A DNA stretch of 6,744 bases from Xanthobacteraceae bacterium (GTDB lineage: Bacteria; Pseudomonadota; Alphaproteobacteria; Rhizobiales; Xanthobacteraceae), in NCBI GenBank assembly GCA_030044035.1, contig JASHWN010000047.1, positions 1 through 6,744 of the forward strand, written 5' to 3'. The position numbers and the translations under genes are program-made. The notes beneath the pieces are model-generated. The model had not been told where the DNA came from. It saw nothing but the letters and a program-made list of their open reading frames with translations, and did no database searches. Below, in pieces: positions 1-5,380 of this stretch (its first letter is position 1; each line of letters starts with the position of its first letter).

Positions 1-468
1 ATGAACGCGCTGGTGCTGGAAACCGCGATCGAGCGGGCCGGCGCCAGCGCCCGCACCATGTCGGCGTTGTCGATGCCGCAGGTCTGCGAAACCTATGAGC
101 GGCAGCGGGCGCTGCGCCACCTCGAGGACAATCGGGTGATCGTGTTCGCCGGCGGAACCGGTAATCCGTATTTCACCACCGACACCACCGCGGTCTTACG
201 GGCCGCCGAAATGGGCTGCGACGCCGTGCTCAAGGCAACCGACGTTGATGGGGTCTATACAGCCGACCCCAAGCGCGACGCGACGGCGAAGCGTTACGAA
301 AAGCTCGACCACCAGGAGGCGCTCGACAAGCACCTCAAGGTCATGGATGCGACGGCGTTCGCGCTTGCCCGGGAAAATCGCATGCCTATCATCGTGTTCT
401 CGATCCTGGAGCAGGGAGCGATCGCGAACGTGCTGCGCGGCAAGGGGCACTTTACGATTGTCGGCTGA
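1..468 (+). CDS. pyrH: UMP kinase (uridylate kinase), C-terminal part, cut by the left edge
   Basis: Phosphorylates UMP to UDP in the cytoplasm, the step that feeds UTP and CTP synthesis; bacterial PyrH belongs to the amino-acid kinase fold family and is a hexamer. The 155 visible codons match the family's C-terminal part. [12 protein letters not shown] (residues 51-62 of the visible part) and [14 protein letters not shown] (77-90) are the nucleotide-site segments, and [13 protein letters not shown] (112-124) with the closing G-KGHFTIVG region is typical. The window opens with ATG, but the family is about 235-245 residues and [14 protein letters not shown] aligns to its middle (E. coli has MNGLAMRDAL there), so roughly 80 N-terminal residues lie upstream. 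Stop TGA at 466-468. No frameshift or missing motif is seen. Upstream neighbours in related genomes are usually rpsB-tsf (inference). Identification is firm; only the true start is unseen. Confidence 0.96.
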   Translation: MNALVLETAIERAGASARTMSALSMPQVCETYERQRALRHLEDNRVIVFAGGTGNPYFTTDTTAVLRAAEMGCDAVLKATDVDGVYTADPKRDATAKRYEKLDHQEALDKHLKVMDATAFALARENRMPIIVFSILEQGAIANVLRGKGHFTIVG

Positions 469-479
469 ATCCCGATCGT

Positions 480-494
480 GGGGACGGCATCCCC
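480..494 (+). repeat. Small hairpin after pyrH, weak terminator-like
   Basis: An inverted repeat GGGGA (480-484) / TCCCC (490-494) with a 5-base loop starts 12 bases after the pyrH stop and is followed by TTCTTCC (495-501). A short GC-rich stem with a pyrimidine run resembles a poor intrinsic terminator, but the stem has only 5 pairs and the tract is not a clean T run, so strong termination is unlikely. It may only attenuate or stabilise the 3' end of the pyrH transcript. The repeat is seen directly; the role is a guess. Confidence 0.3.
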
Positions 495-501
495 TTCTTC
501 C

Positions 502-519
502 CGCGAGCCGCGCGAGCCG
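502..519 (+). repeat. Tandem 9-base direct repeat in the pyrH-frr gap
   Basis: CGCGAGCCG occurs twice with no spacer, at 502-510 and 511-519. It lies between the small post-pyrH hairpin and the two stronger hairpins before frr. No known binding-site family is recognised. It could be simple replication slippage in GC-rich noncoding DNA. Confidence 0.5.
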
Positions 520-536
520 GGGAGAAACACTCTTAG

Positions 537-556
537 TCCTCCCGTGTCCGGGAGGA
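537..556 (+). promoter_or_regulatory. Perfect 8-bp hairpin in the frr leader
   Basis: TCCTCCCG (537-544), a 4-base loop TGTC (545-548) and CGGGAGGA (549-556) form a perfect stem. No T run follows, so it is not a standard Rho-independent terminator. Its 5' arm contains CCTCC, which resembles the anti-Shine-Dalgarno end of 16S rRNA; its 3' arm contains GGGAGGA, a decoy ribosome-binding sequence 38 bases before the frr start. The 5' arm could alternatively pair over 5 bases with the real frr ribosome binding site (GGAGG, 584-588). A role in translational control of frr is an inference. Confidence 0.45.
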
Positions 557-558
557 GT

Positions 559-579
559 GCGGCCGAACAAAACGGCCGC
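559..579 (+). promoter_or_regulatory. Perfect 7-bp hairpin just before the frr ribosome binding site
   Basis: GCGGCCG (559-565), a 7-base A-rich loop AACAAAA (566-572) and CGGCCGC (573-579) form a perfect all-GC stem, only 2 bases after the previous hairpin and 4 bases before the Shine-Dalgarno sequence of frr. No T run follows, so a terminator is unlikely. Two stacked stems next to a ribosome binding site suggest an mRNA leader affecting stability or ribosome access, or a processing site between pyrH and frr. The structure is seen; the function is not known. Confidence 0.45.
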
Positions 580-583
580 TCGC

Positions 584-589
584 GGAGGG
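584..589 (+). promoter_or_regulatory. Ribosome binding site of frr
   Basis: GGAGGG lies 4 bases before the ATG at 594. It is the strongest Shine-Dalgarno match near any start in the window and fixes the frr start. The spacing is at the short end of the usual range. It lies immediately downstream of the hairpin at 559-579. Confidence 0.75.
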
Positions 590-593
590 CGCC

Positions 594-1157
594 ATGGCAG
601 CAACGACCTTTGACCTCAACGATCTCAAGCGCCGTATGCAGGGCGCGCTTGCGTCATTGAAGCAGGAGCTATCCGGCTTGCGGACCGGCCGCGCCTCGGC
701 CGGCCTCGTCGAGCACATTCAGGTCGAGGCCTATGGCAGCCACATGCCGCTCAATCAGCTGGCGACGATCAGCGTCCCAGAGCCGCGGCTCCTTAACGTG
801 CAGGTCTGGGATCGCTCCATGGTGCATGCCGTGGAGAAGGCGATCTCGGCGGCGAATCTCGGGCTCACGCCGACCACCGAGGGACAGGTGCTCAAGCTGC
901 GCATCCCGGAACTGAACGAGGAACGGCGGCGGGAAATCGTCAAGGTCGCGCACAAATATGCCGAAGGCGCACGCGTCGCGGTCCGCCACGTCCGCCGCGA
1001 CGGTCTCGATCTGCTCAAACACCTTGAGAAGGATCACAAGATCAGCGAAGACGACCACAAACGGCAGGCCGCGGAAGTGCAGAAAGCCACCGATGGCTCG
1101 ATTGCGGAAGTCGAAAAGCTGCTCGCCGCCAAGGAAAAGGAGATCATGACGGTGTGA
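594..1157 (+). CDS. frr: Ribosome recycling factor
   Basis: With EF-G, splits the post-termination ribosome in the cytoplasm so subunits can start again; essential in most bacteria. The 187-residue product matches the family length (about 185) along its whole length. Domain I is the three-helix bundle made by the N-terminal helix (about residues 1-30) and the long C-terminal helices (about 107-187). Domain II is the small beta domain between them (about 32-105). Visible signatures are RTGRAS (30-35), [13 protein letters not shown] (72-84), the [11 protein letters not shown] helix (126-136) and [11 protein letters not shown] (148-158). R134 lines up by eye with E. coli R132, a residue needed for ribosome binding. 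The start is set by GGAGGG 4 bases before the ATG. The stop TGA overlaps the GTG start of uppS (GTGA, 1154-1157), pointing to translational coupling. The pyrH-frr pairing is conserved widely in bacteria. Confidence 0.97.
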   Translation: MAATTFDLNDLKRRMQGALASLKQELSGLRTGRASAGLVEHIQVEAYGSHMPLNQLATISVPEPRLLNVQVWDRSMVHAVEKAISAANLGLTPTTEGQVLKLRIPELNEERRREIVKVAHKYAEGARVAVRHVRRDGLDLLKHLEKDHKISEDDHKRQAAEVQKATDGSIAEVEKLLAAKEKEIMTV

Positions 1158-1933
1158 GCAAGATATTGGGCGCAACACAACAGGCGACCCCGCCGGCAAA
1201 GGCGGACGGCGACGGTTTTCCGACACCGCGTCACGTCGCCATCATCATGGACGGCAACGGGCGCTGGGCAGCGGCGCGCGGATTGCCGCGCGTCGAGGGT
1301 CATCGCCGCGGCGTCGAGGCGCTGCGCAGAACCGTGCGTGCCGCGCACGATGTCGGCATTTCGGTGCTGACGATTTTTTCGTTCAGTTCGGAAAACTGGT
1401 CGCGGCCCGCCTCGGAAATAAAAGATCTGCTCGGCCTGCTGCGCCGCTTCATCCGCAACGATCTGGTCGACCTGCACAAGAGCAACGTGCGGGTGCGCAT
1501 CGTCGGCGAACGCGACGACCTTGATCGCGACATCCGGCTTTTGCTGCAGGAAGCCGAGGATTTGACCCGCGCTAATGATGGCCTGACGCTGGTGGTCGCC
1601 TTCAACTATGGCTCCCGCCAAGAGATTGCGCGCGCCGCCCGCCGCCTCGCGGCGGAGGTCGCCGCAGGCCGCCTCGCCGCCGATGCGATCTCGCCGGATC
1701 TGCTTGCCCGCCACCTCGATACCGCCGACCTGCCCGACCCCGATGTCATCATCCGCACCAGCGGTGAACAGCGCCTGTCGAACTTTTTGCTGTGGCAGTC
1801 GGCCTACAGCGAGTTGGTGTTCCTGCCGATCAATTGGCCGGATTTCGACAAAGCGGCGCTGGAGAGCGCCATCGCCGAATATCACCGGCGCGAACGCCGC
1901 TTCGGCGGGCTCGCTGCGCAAACCGGATCGTGA
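1154..1933 (+). CDS. uppS: Undecaprenyl diphosphate synthase (cis-prenyltransferase)
   Basis: Adds eight isopentenyl diphosphates to farnesyl diphosphate in cis to give C55 undecaprenyl diphosphate, the lipid carrier for peptidoglycan and surface glycans; works at the inner face of the cytoplasmic membrane. The 259 residues (E. coli 253) show all cis-prenyltransferase blocks: [13 protein letters not shown] (27-39), GHRRG (49-53), FSFSSENW (75-82), [12 protein letters not shown] (147-158), [20 protein letters not shown] (201-220) and INWPDF (226-231). D33, N35, R37, H50, R201, R207 and E220 line up with E. coli D26, N28, R30, H43, R194, R200 and E213 at a constant offset of 7, so the active site looks complete. 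It starts with GTG overlapping the frr stop by 4 bases. GGAG at 1139-1142 is 11 bases upstream, so coupling to frr translation is likely. Residues 1-22 are a poorly conserved leader. The nearby dxr gene supplies its precursors. Confidence 0.97.
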   Translation: MSKILGATQQATPPAKADGDGFPTPRHVAIIMDGNGRWAAARGLPRVEGHRRGVEALRRTVRAAHDVGISVLTIFSFSSENWSRPASEIKDLLGLLRRFIRNDLVDLHKSNVRVRIVGERDDLDRDIRLLLQEAEDLTRANDGLTLVVAFNYGSRQEIARAARRLAAEVAAGRLAADAISPDLLARHLDTADLPDPDVIIRTSGEQRLSNFLLWQSAYSELVFLPINWPDFDKAALESAIAEYHRRERRFGGLAAQTGS

Positions 1934-2799
1934 CCACTGCACCGCGCCGCGGCGCCGGGGCAACCGACGCACGCCATAACCTCGGCGTCCGGATCGCATC
2001 GGCTGCCGTGCTGGCGCCGCTCGTGCTGGCGATTGCCTATGTTGGGGGCTGGGCGTTTCTCGTTCTCTGCGCGCTAGCGGCGGCGGGTATTCTCTGGGAA
2101 TGGATGCATCTGGTCGCCGGCCGCGCGGACCCTCGGCTCCTTGCGCCCGGCTGGGCGGCGCTGCTCGTGGCGTTGGTTCTGACCGGAATGGGGCATCCGG
2201 CTGCCGCCGGGGCCGTTCTGGTCCTTGGCGCGGTGGCCGACGGTCTCGTCGCTTTAGCCGCCATGGAGGGGCGGGCTTCTCGCGTCATATGGGCTGCGGG
2301 CGGGGTGGTGTATGCCGGTGTCGCCTTTCTCGGTCCGGCGCTGCTCCGCAGCGGCGGCCAGCTCGGCTTCGAGGCCTTTGTATTCGTGGCGCTGACTGTT
2401 TGGATGACCGATATTTTGGCGTTTTTGGTCGGCCGCGGATTGGGCGGCCCGCTGCTGTGGCCGCGGGTCACCCCGAATAAGACCTGGTCCGGTGCCATCG
2501 GCGGTCTTGCCGGGGGGCTTGCCGGCGGTATCGCGGTCGCTTATGCGAGCGGCAGCGGCCGCTTGGCGAGCCTTGGAGTTTTGGCGTTGGCGCTTTCGCT
2601 CTTGGCCCAAGCGGGCGATCTCTTCGAATCCGCGGTCAAGCGGCGCTTTGGCGCCAAGGACGCCGGCCGGATCATCCCGGGTCACGGCGGTCTGATGGAT
2701 CGGCTCGACGGCTTCCTGTTCGCCGCCGCCGCCGCGGCCATTATCGGTATTTTGCGCGACGGAACTGGTGCTACGGCTCACGGCTTGCTGCTATGGTAG
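1930..2799 (+). CDS. cdsA: Phosphatidate cytidylyltransferase (CDP-diglyceride synthase)
   Basis: Converts phosphatidic acid plus CTP into CDP-diacylglycerol and pyrophosphate in the cytoplasmic membrane, the branch point for all major phospholipids. The 289-residue product (E. coli 285) is a polytopic membrane protein with about eight or nine hydrophobic stretches, for example near residues 21-39, 41-60, 92-111, 149-168, 189-207 and 260-278. The family signature S-x-x-KR-x(4)-KD-...-P-x-HGG-x-x-DR-x-D is fully matched at 234-260: [13 protein letters not shown], then [21 protein letters not shown] (181-188) and the D161 loop before FLVGRG are also typical. The GTG at 1930 was chosen because it overlaps the uppS stop (GTGA, 1930-1933) and gives the family length. 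The frame stays open upstream to 1792, but that stretch lies entirely within uppS. No good Shine-Dalgarno precedes 1930, so translation probably depends on ribosomes finishing uppS. Confidence 0.95.
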   Translation: MTTAPRRGAGATDARHNLGVRIASAAVLAPLVLAIAYVGGWAFLVLCALAAAGILWEWMHLVAGRADPRLLAPGWAALLVALVLTGMGHPAAAGAVLVLGAVADGLVALAAMEGRASRVIWAAGGVVYAGVAFLGPALLRSGGQLGFEAFVFVALTVWMTDILAFLVGRGLGGPLLWPRVTPNKTWSGAIGGLAGGLAGGIAVAYASGSGRLASLGVLALALSLLAQAGDLFESAVKRRFGAKDAGRIIPGHGGLMDRLDGFLFAAAAAAIIGILRDGTGATAHGLLLW

Positions 2800-2803
2800 G
2801 GCG

Positions 2804-4030
2804 ATGACACAGACGCAGCCGCTGGCGACAGCCGAATTATTGGCCGCCGTGCCGCGCACGGTGACGCTGCTCGGTGCTACGGGCTCGATCGGCTCGAGCA
2901 CCATCGACCTGTTGCGGCGCGACCCAGCGCGCTATCGGGTCGAGGCCGTGACGGCGCGTCGCAACGGTGCGGCGTTGGCCAAACTCGCCCGCGAACTGAA
3001 CGCGCGCTTTGCCGCCATCGCCGATCCCGCCGCCTATCAGGAACTGAAGTCGGGCCTGTCCGGCACCCGCATCGAGCCGGCAGCCGGCCCCACCGCGCTG
3101 GTCGAGGCGGCGCAGCGGCCGGCCGAATGGGTCATGGCGGCAATCACCGGCGCTGCCAGTCTTCAGCCGACGCTCGCAGCGGCCGAGCGCGGCGCGACCG
3201 TCGCGCTGGCCAATAAGGAATGCTTGGTCTGCGCCGGCGGGCTTTTCATGCGTCGTGCGGCGGCTGCGGGCGCGGCAGTGCTGCCGGTTGATTCCGAGCA
3301 CAACGCCATCTTTCAGGCCTTGGGCGCGGGCCGTCGCGAGGACGTCAAACGCATCATCCTCACCGCATCAGGCGGGCCGTTCCGCACCTGGCCGCCGGAA
3401 GCTATACGCAAAGTCACGCTCGAACAGGCGCTCAAGCATCCGACCTGGTCGATGGGACGCAAGATCACAATCGATTCGGCGACGCTGATGAACAAAGGCC
3501 TCGAATTGATCGAGGCCCATCATCTGTTCGGCCTGGAATCCGACGAACTCGACGTCGTGGTGCATGCGCAGTCTGTCGTCCACGGCCTTGTCGAATTCCG
3601 CGATGGCTCGGTGATTGCGCAGCTCGGTTCACCGGACATGCGCATTCCGATCGCTCATTGCTTGGCGCATCCCGCGCGCATGACCACGCCGGCGCAGCAA
3701 CTCGATCTTTCCCGCATCGGCACGCTCAGCTTCGAGGAGCCGGACCCGGTCCGTTTTCCCGCGCTTACGATGGCGCGGCGCGCCCTGGAAGCCGGCGGCG
3801 CAGCCCCCACCGTCCTCAACGCCGCCAATGAAGTCGCCGTGGCCGAATTCGTCGCCGGCCGACTCGGATTTTGCGGTATTCCGGTCCTGGTCGAGGCCAC
3901 GCTGGATGCCGCCGAGCGCAAAGGCGCCACCGGCGAGCCACAATCTGTTGAGCATGCGATCGCCATTGACCATATAGGAAGAACGTTGGCGTCCGAACTC
4001 TTGCCCGAAATTGCCGCAATGGCATCCTAG
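2804..4030 (+). CDS. dxr: 1-deoxy-D-xylulose 5-phosphate reductoisomerase
   Basis: Rearranges and reduces DXP to 2-C-methyl-D-erythritol 4-phosphate with NADPH and a divalent metal, the committed step of the MEP isoprenoid pathway; cytoplasmic, and the target of fosmidomycin. The 408 residues (E. coli 398) carry the NADPH-binding loop [10 protein letters not shown] (24-33), LANKE (135-139), the metal site [10 protein letters not shown] (162-171; D163, S164 and E165, with E234 as a further ligand), ASGGPF (188-193), the flexible active-site lid HPTWSMGRK (212-220), [14 protein letters not shown] (221-234), DMRIPIAH (278-285) and NAANEVAV (339-346). All key residues are present. ATG at 2804 is chosen: it is 4 bases after the cdsA stop with AGGG just before it, and a GTG in frame at 2768 would overlap cdsA and add 12 unconserved residues. 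It shares a transcript with uppS, which uses MEP-derived isoprenoids. Confidence 0.97.
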   Translation: MTQTQPLATAELLAAVPRTVTLLGATGSIGSSTIDLLRRDPARYRVEAVTARRNGAALAKLARELNARFAAIADPAAYQELKSGLSGTRIEPAAGPTALVEAAQRPAEWVMAAITGAASLQPTLAAAERGATVALANKECLVCAGGLFMRRAAAAGAAVLPVDSEHNAIFQALGAGRREDVKRIILTASGGPFRTWPPEAIRKVTLEQALKHPTWSMGRKITIDSATLMNKGLELIEAHHLFGLESDELDVVVHAQSVVHGLVEFRDGSVIAQLGSPDMRIPIAHCLAHPARMTTPAQQLDLSRIGTLSFEEPDPVRFPALTMARRALEAGGAAPTVLNAANEVAVAEFVAGRLGFCGIPVLVEATLDAAERKGATGEPQSVEHAIAIDHIGRTLASELLPEIAAMAS

Positions 4031-4074
4031 CGTCCGGGCTTGGGGTTGGCGCATTTGGGGCGTGGAACAGCGTG

Positions 4075-5226
4075 ATGGGGACGGAAATTATCTCGCATTT
4101 TCAAACACTTGGTAGTGACATCGTGCACTACCTCGTGCCCTTCATATTCGTCCTCAGTATCGTCGTCTTTTTTCACGAATTGGGGCATTTCCTGATCGCG
4201 CGGCTATCAGGCGTGCGAGTCCTCGTCTTCTCGATCGGATTCGGACCGGAAATCGCCGGATTCTACGATCGGCACGGCACGCGCTGGAAAATCGCTCCGA
4301 TCCCGCTCGGCGGCTATGTCAAATTCTTTGGGGATGAAACGGCCGCCAGCACGCCTGACAGGGCGCGTGCTTCGACCATGGACGCCGCGGAACGCGAGCA
4401 AAGCCTAATCTTCCAGCCGGTGCTCAAGCGCGCCGCGATCGTCGCCGCCGGCCCGATCGCGAATTTCATTTTGGCGATCGTGATCTTCTCCGCGACCTTC
4501 ATGATCTACGGCGTGCAAACATTGAGTCCTCGGGTGGATGAGGTGCAGCCCGGCAGCCCGGCAGCCGCGGCGGGCTTTCAGCCGGGCGACATCGTGCTCT
4601 CGATCGATGGTGCGAAGATCGACAGCTTCGCCGATATGCAACGCATCGTCTCCGACAGCGCCGGCGACCGCCTCAACATCGCGGTGGAACGTGATGGCAA
4701 ACAGATCACGCTCCAGGCCACGCCCCAACTGCTCGAACAAAAGGATATATTGGGCAACATCCAGCGCATTGGCCTGCTCGGCATAAAGCGCTCTCCGGCC
4801 CCGGGCGATGTGAAATATCAGCCAGTGTCGCCACCGCGGGCGGTGTGGATGGGCGTCGAGGAAACATGCGGAGTTGTTGGCCAGACCTTCAGCTATATCG
4901 GCGGCGTCTTGATGGGCCGCAAACCGGCGAACCAACTGAGTGGACCCATTGGCATCGCACGAGTTGTTGGACAAGCCGCGACCATAAGCTTTGCATTCTT
5001 GATGCAAATCACGGCGGCAATTTCAGTCTCCCTTGGGCTGCTTAACTTGTTTCCTATTCCGCTGCTCGACGGCGGCCACCTTTTGTTCTATGCGATCGAA
5101 GGCGTGCGCGGCCGGCCGCTGTCCGAAAGGGCCCAGGAGGTCGGATTCCGCATCGGTTTTGCCGTCGTGCTGATGTTGATGATATTTGCAACTTTCAATG
5201 ACATCGTGCACTGGGCGGCGTCTTAG
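4075..5226 (+). CDS. rseP: Inner-membrane site-2 zinc metalloprotease, RseP/MmpA type
   Basis: Family members cut transmembrane segments of substrate proteins; E. coli RseP releases sigma-E from RseA, and Caulobacter MmpA degrades the polarity protein PodJ. The 383 residues from ATG show TM1 (about 20-44) holding the zinc motif HELGH (34-38), the GFGPE and PLGGYVKF membrane-associated segment (56-60, 78-85), TM2 (about 120-145) containing AAGPIANF, a PDZ domain (about 150-225, with VQPGSPAAAAGFQPGDIV), a third membrane segment with LNLFPIPLLDGGH (323-335; D332 is the third zinc ligand) and a final TM (about 358-375). Only one PDZ is present, against two in E. coli RseP (450 residues), as in alphaproteobacterial MmpA. 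The start could also be the adjacent GTG at 4072. GGAA at 4064-4067 suits the ATG better. The local AT content is higher than in its neighbours, probably from membrane codons. Substrate is unknown; which regulator it serves cannot be told here. Confidence 0.93.
   Translation: MGTEIISHFQTLGSDIVHYLVPFIFVLSIVVFFHELGHFLIARLSGVRVLVFSIGFGPEIAGFYDRHGTRWKIAPIPLGGYVKFFGDETAASTPDRARASTMDAAEREQSLIFQPVLKRAAIVAAGPIANFILAIVIFSATFMIYGVQTLSPRVDEVQPGSPAAAAGFQPGDIVLSIDGAKIDSFADMQRIVSDSAGDRLNIAVERDGKQITLQATPQLLEQKDILGNIQRIGLLGIKRSPAPGDVKYQPVSPPRAVWMGVEETCGVVGQTFSYIGGVLMGRKPANQLSGPIGIARVVGQAATISFAFLMQITAAISVSLGLLNLFPIPLLDGGHLLFYAIEGVRGRPLSERAQEVGFRIGFAVVLMLMIFATFNDIVHWAAS
4116..4129 (+). repeat. 14-base direct repeat, copy 1 (rseP N-terminus)
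   Basis: TGACATCGTGCACT here is identical to positions 5199-5212. Both copies are read in the same frame of rseP and encode D-I-V-H followed by an aromatic residue (Y here, W in copy 2). This copy precedes the first membrane helix. Confidence 0.6.
5199..5212 (+). repeat. 14-base direct repeat, copy 2 (rseP C-terminus)
   Basis: Exact second copy of 4116-4129, encoding NDIVHW in the last eight residues of the protease, after the final membrane helix. The identity ends sharply on both sides of the 14 bases. Confidence 0.6.
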
Positions 5227-5380
5227 GGGTAGGGCGCCGCCACGCTTGGCTGACAAAGGACCGCAGATGGAGGATGGTCGGGTAACGGCAACAGCGTTGA
5301 TCGGGGGCAAGGCCTAAGGGGATGTAAGCGACCCGCCAGTTCGGGGGCGGCCACGCGAGGGGAATAAGGGCGCTTTGTGC
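5227..5380 (+). other. Intergenic gap before bamA
   Basis: This 154-base gap is the longest noncoding stretch in the window. It holds a possible 16-codon reading frame (5267-5317), an imperfectly placed inverted repeat CCGCC (5333-5337) / GGCGG (5346-5350), and purine-rich stretches GAGGGGA (5357-5363) and AAGGG (5366-5370) upstream of the bamA start. I see no convincing sigma-70 or sigma-E-type promoter and no intrinsic terminator after rseP, but a separate bamA promoter here would be reasonable given the spacing. Confidence 0.5.
5267..5317 (+). CDS. Possible 16-residue leader peptide ORF upstream of bamA
   Basis: ATG at 5267 opens a frame ending in TAA at 5315-5317 and encoding MEDGRVTATALIGGKA. 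AAAGGA (5255-5260) lies 6 bases before it, a well-placed Shine-Dalgarno, better than the one at bamA itself. No signal peptide or membrane segment is visible and I do not recognise the peptide. ORFs this short arise often by chance, so translation is unproven. If translated, it would be a leader to the bamA message. Confidence 0.2.
   Translation: MEDGRVTATALIGGKA

Noticed and set aside
1..3. ATG at the first base as the start of a complete 155-residue gene
   Set aside because: The sequence aligns to the middle and C-terminus of UMP kinase, which needs about 80 more N-terminal residues; the ATG is an internal methionine.
537..579. Rho-independent terminator between pyrH and frr
   Set aside because: Both stems are strong but neither is followed by a T run; the second is followed by TCGCGGAGGG and then the frr start.
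1792..1929. Extended N-terminus for cdsA starting inside uppS
   Set aside because: It would add 46 residues read from uppS in another frame, with no CdsA similarity; the GTG at 1930 gives the family length and a 4-base overlap like the one before uppS.
1034..1999. 321-codon open frame on the - strand under frr and uppS
   Set aside because: It lies antisense to two well-identified genes, has no family-like motifs, and fits the pattern of GC-driven shadow frames.
2768..2803. GTG at 2768 as the dxr start
   Set aside because: It adds 12 residues inside cdsA that do not resemble Dxr, while the ATG at 2804 follows the cdsA stop directly with AGGG before it.
4075..5226. Horizontal acquisition of rseP, suggested by its lower GC content
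   Set aside because: The AT-rich parts coincide with membrane helices, whose codons are T-rich, and the gene sits in its conserved family position.
5297..5326. Possible sigma-70-like promoter before bamA (TTGATC, then GATGTA 18 bases on)
   Set aside because: The -35 element is partial and the -10 element matches the consensus poorly; such matches are expected by chance.
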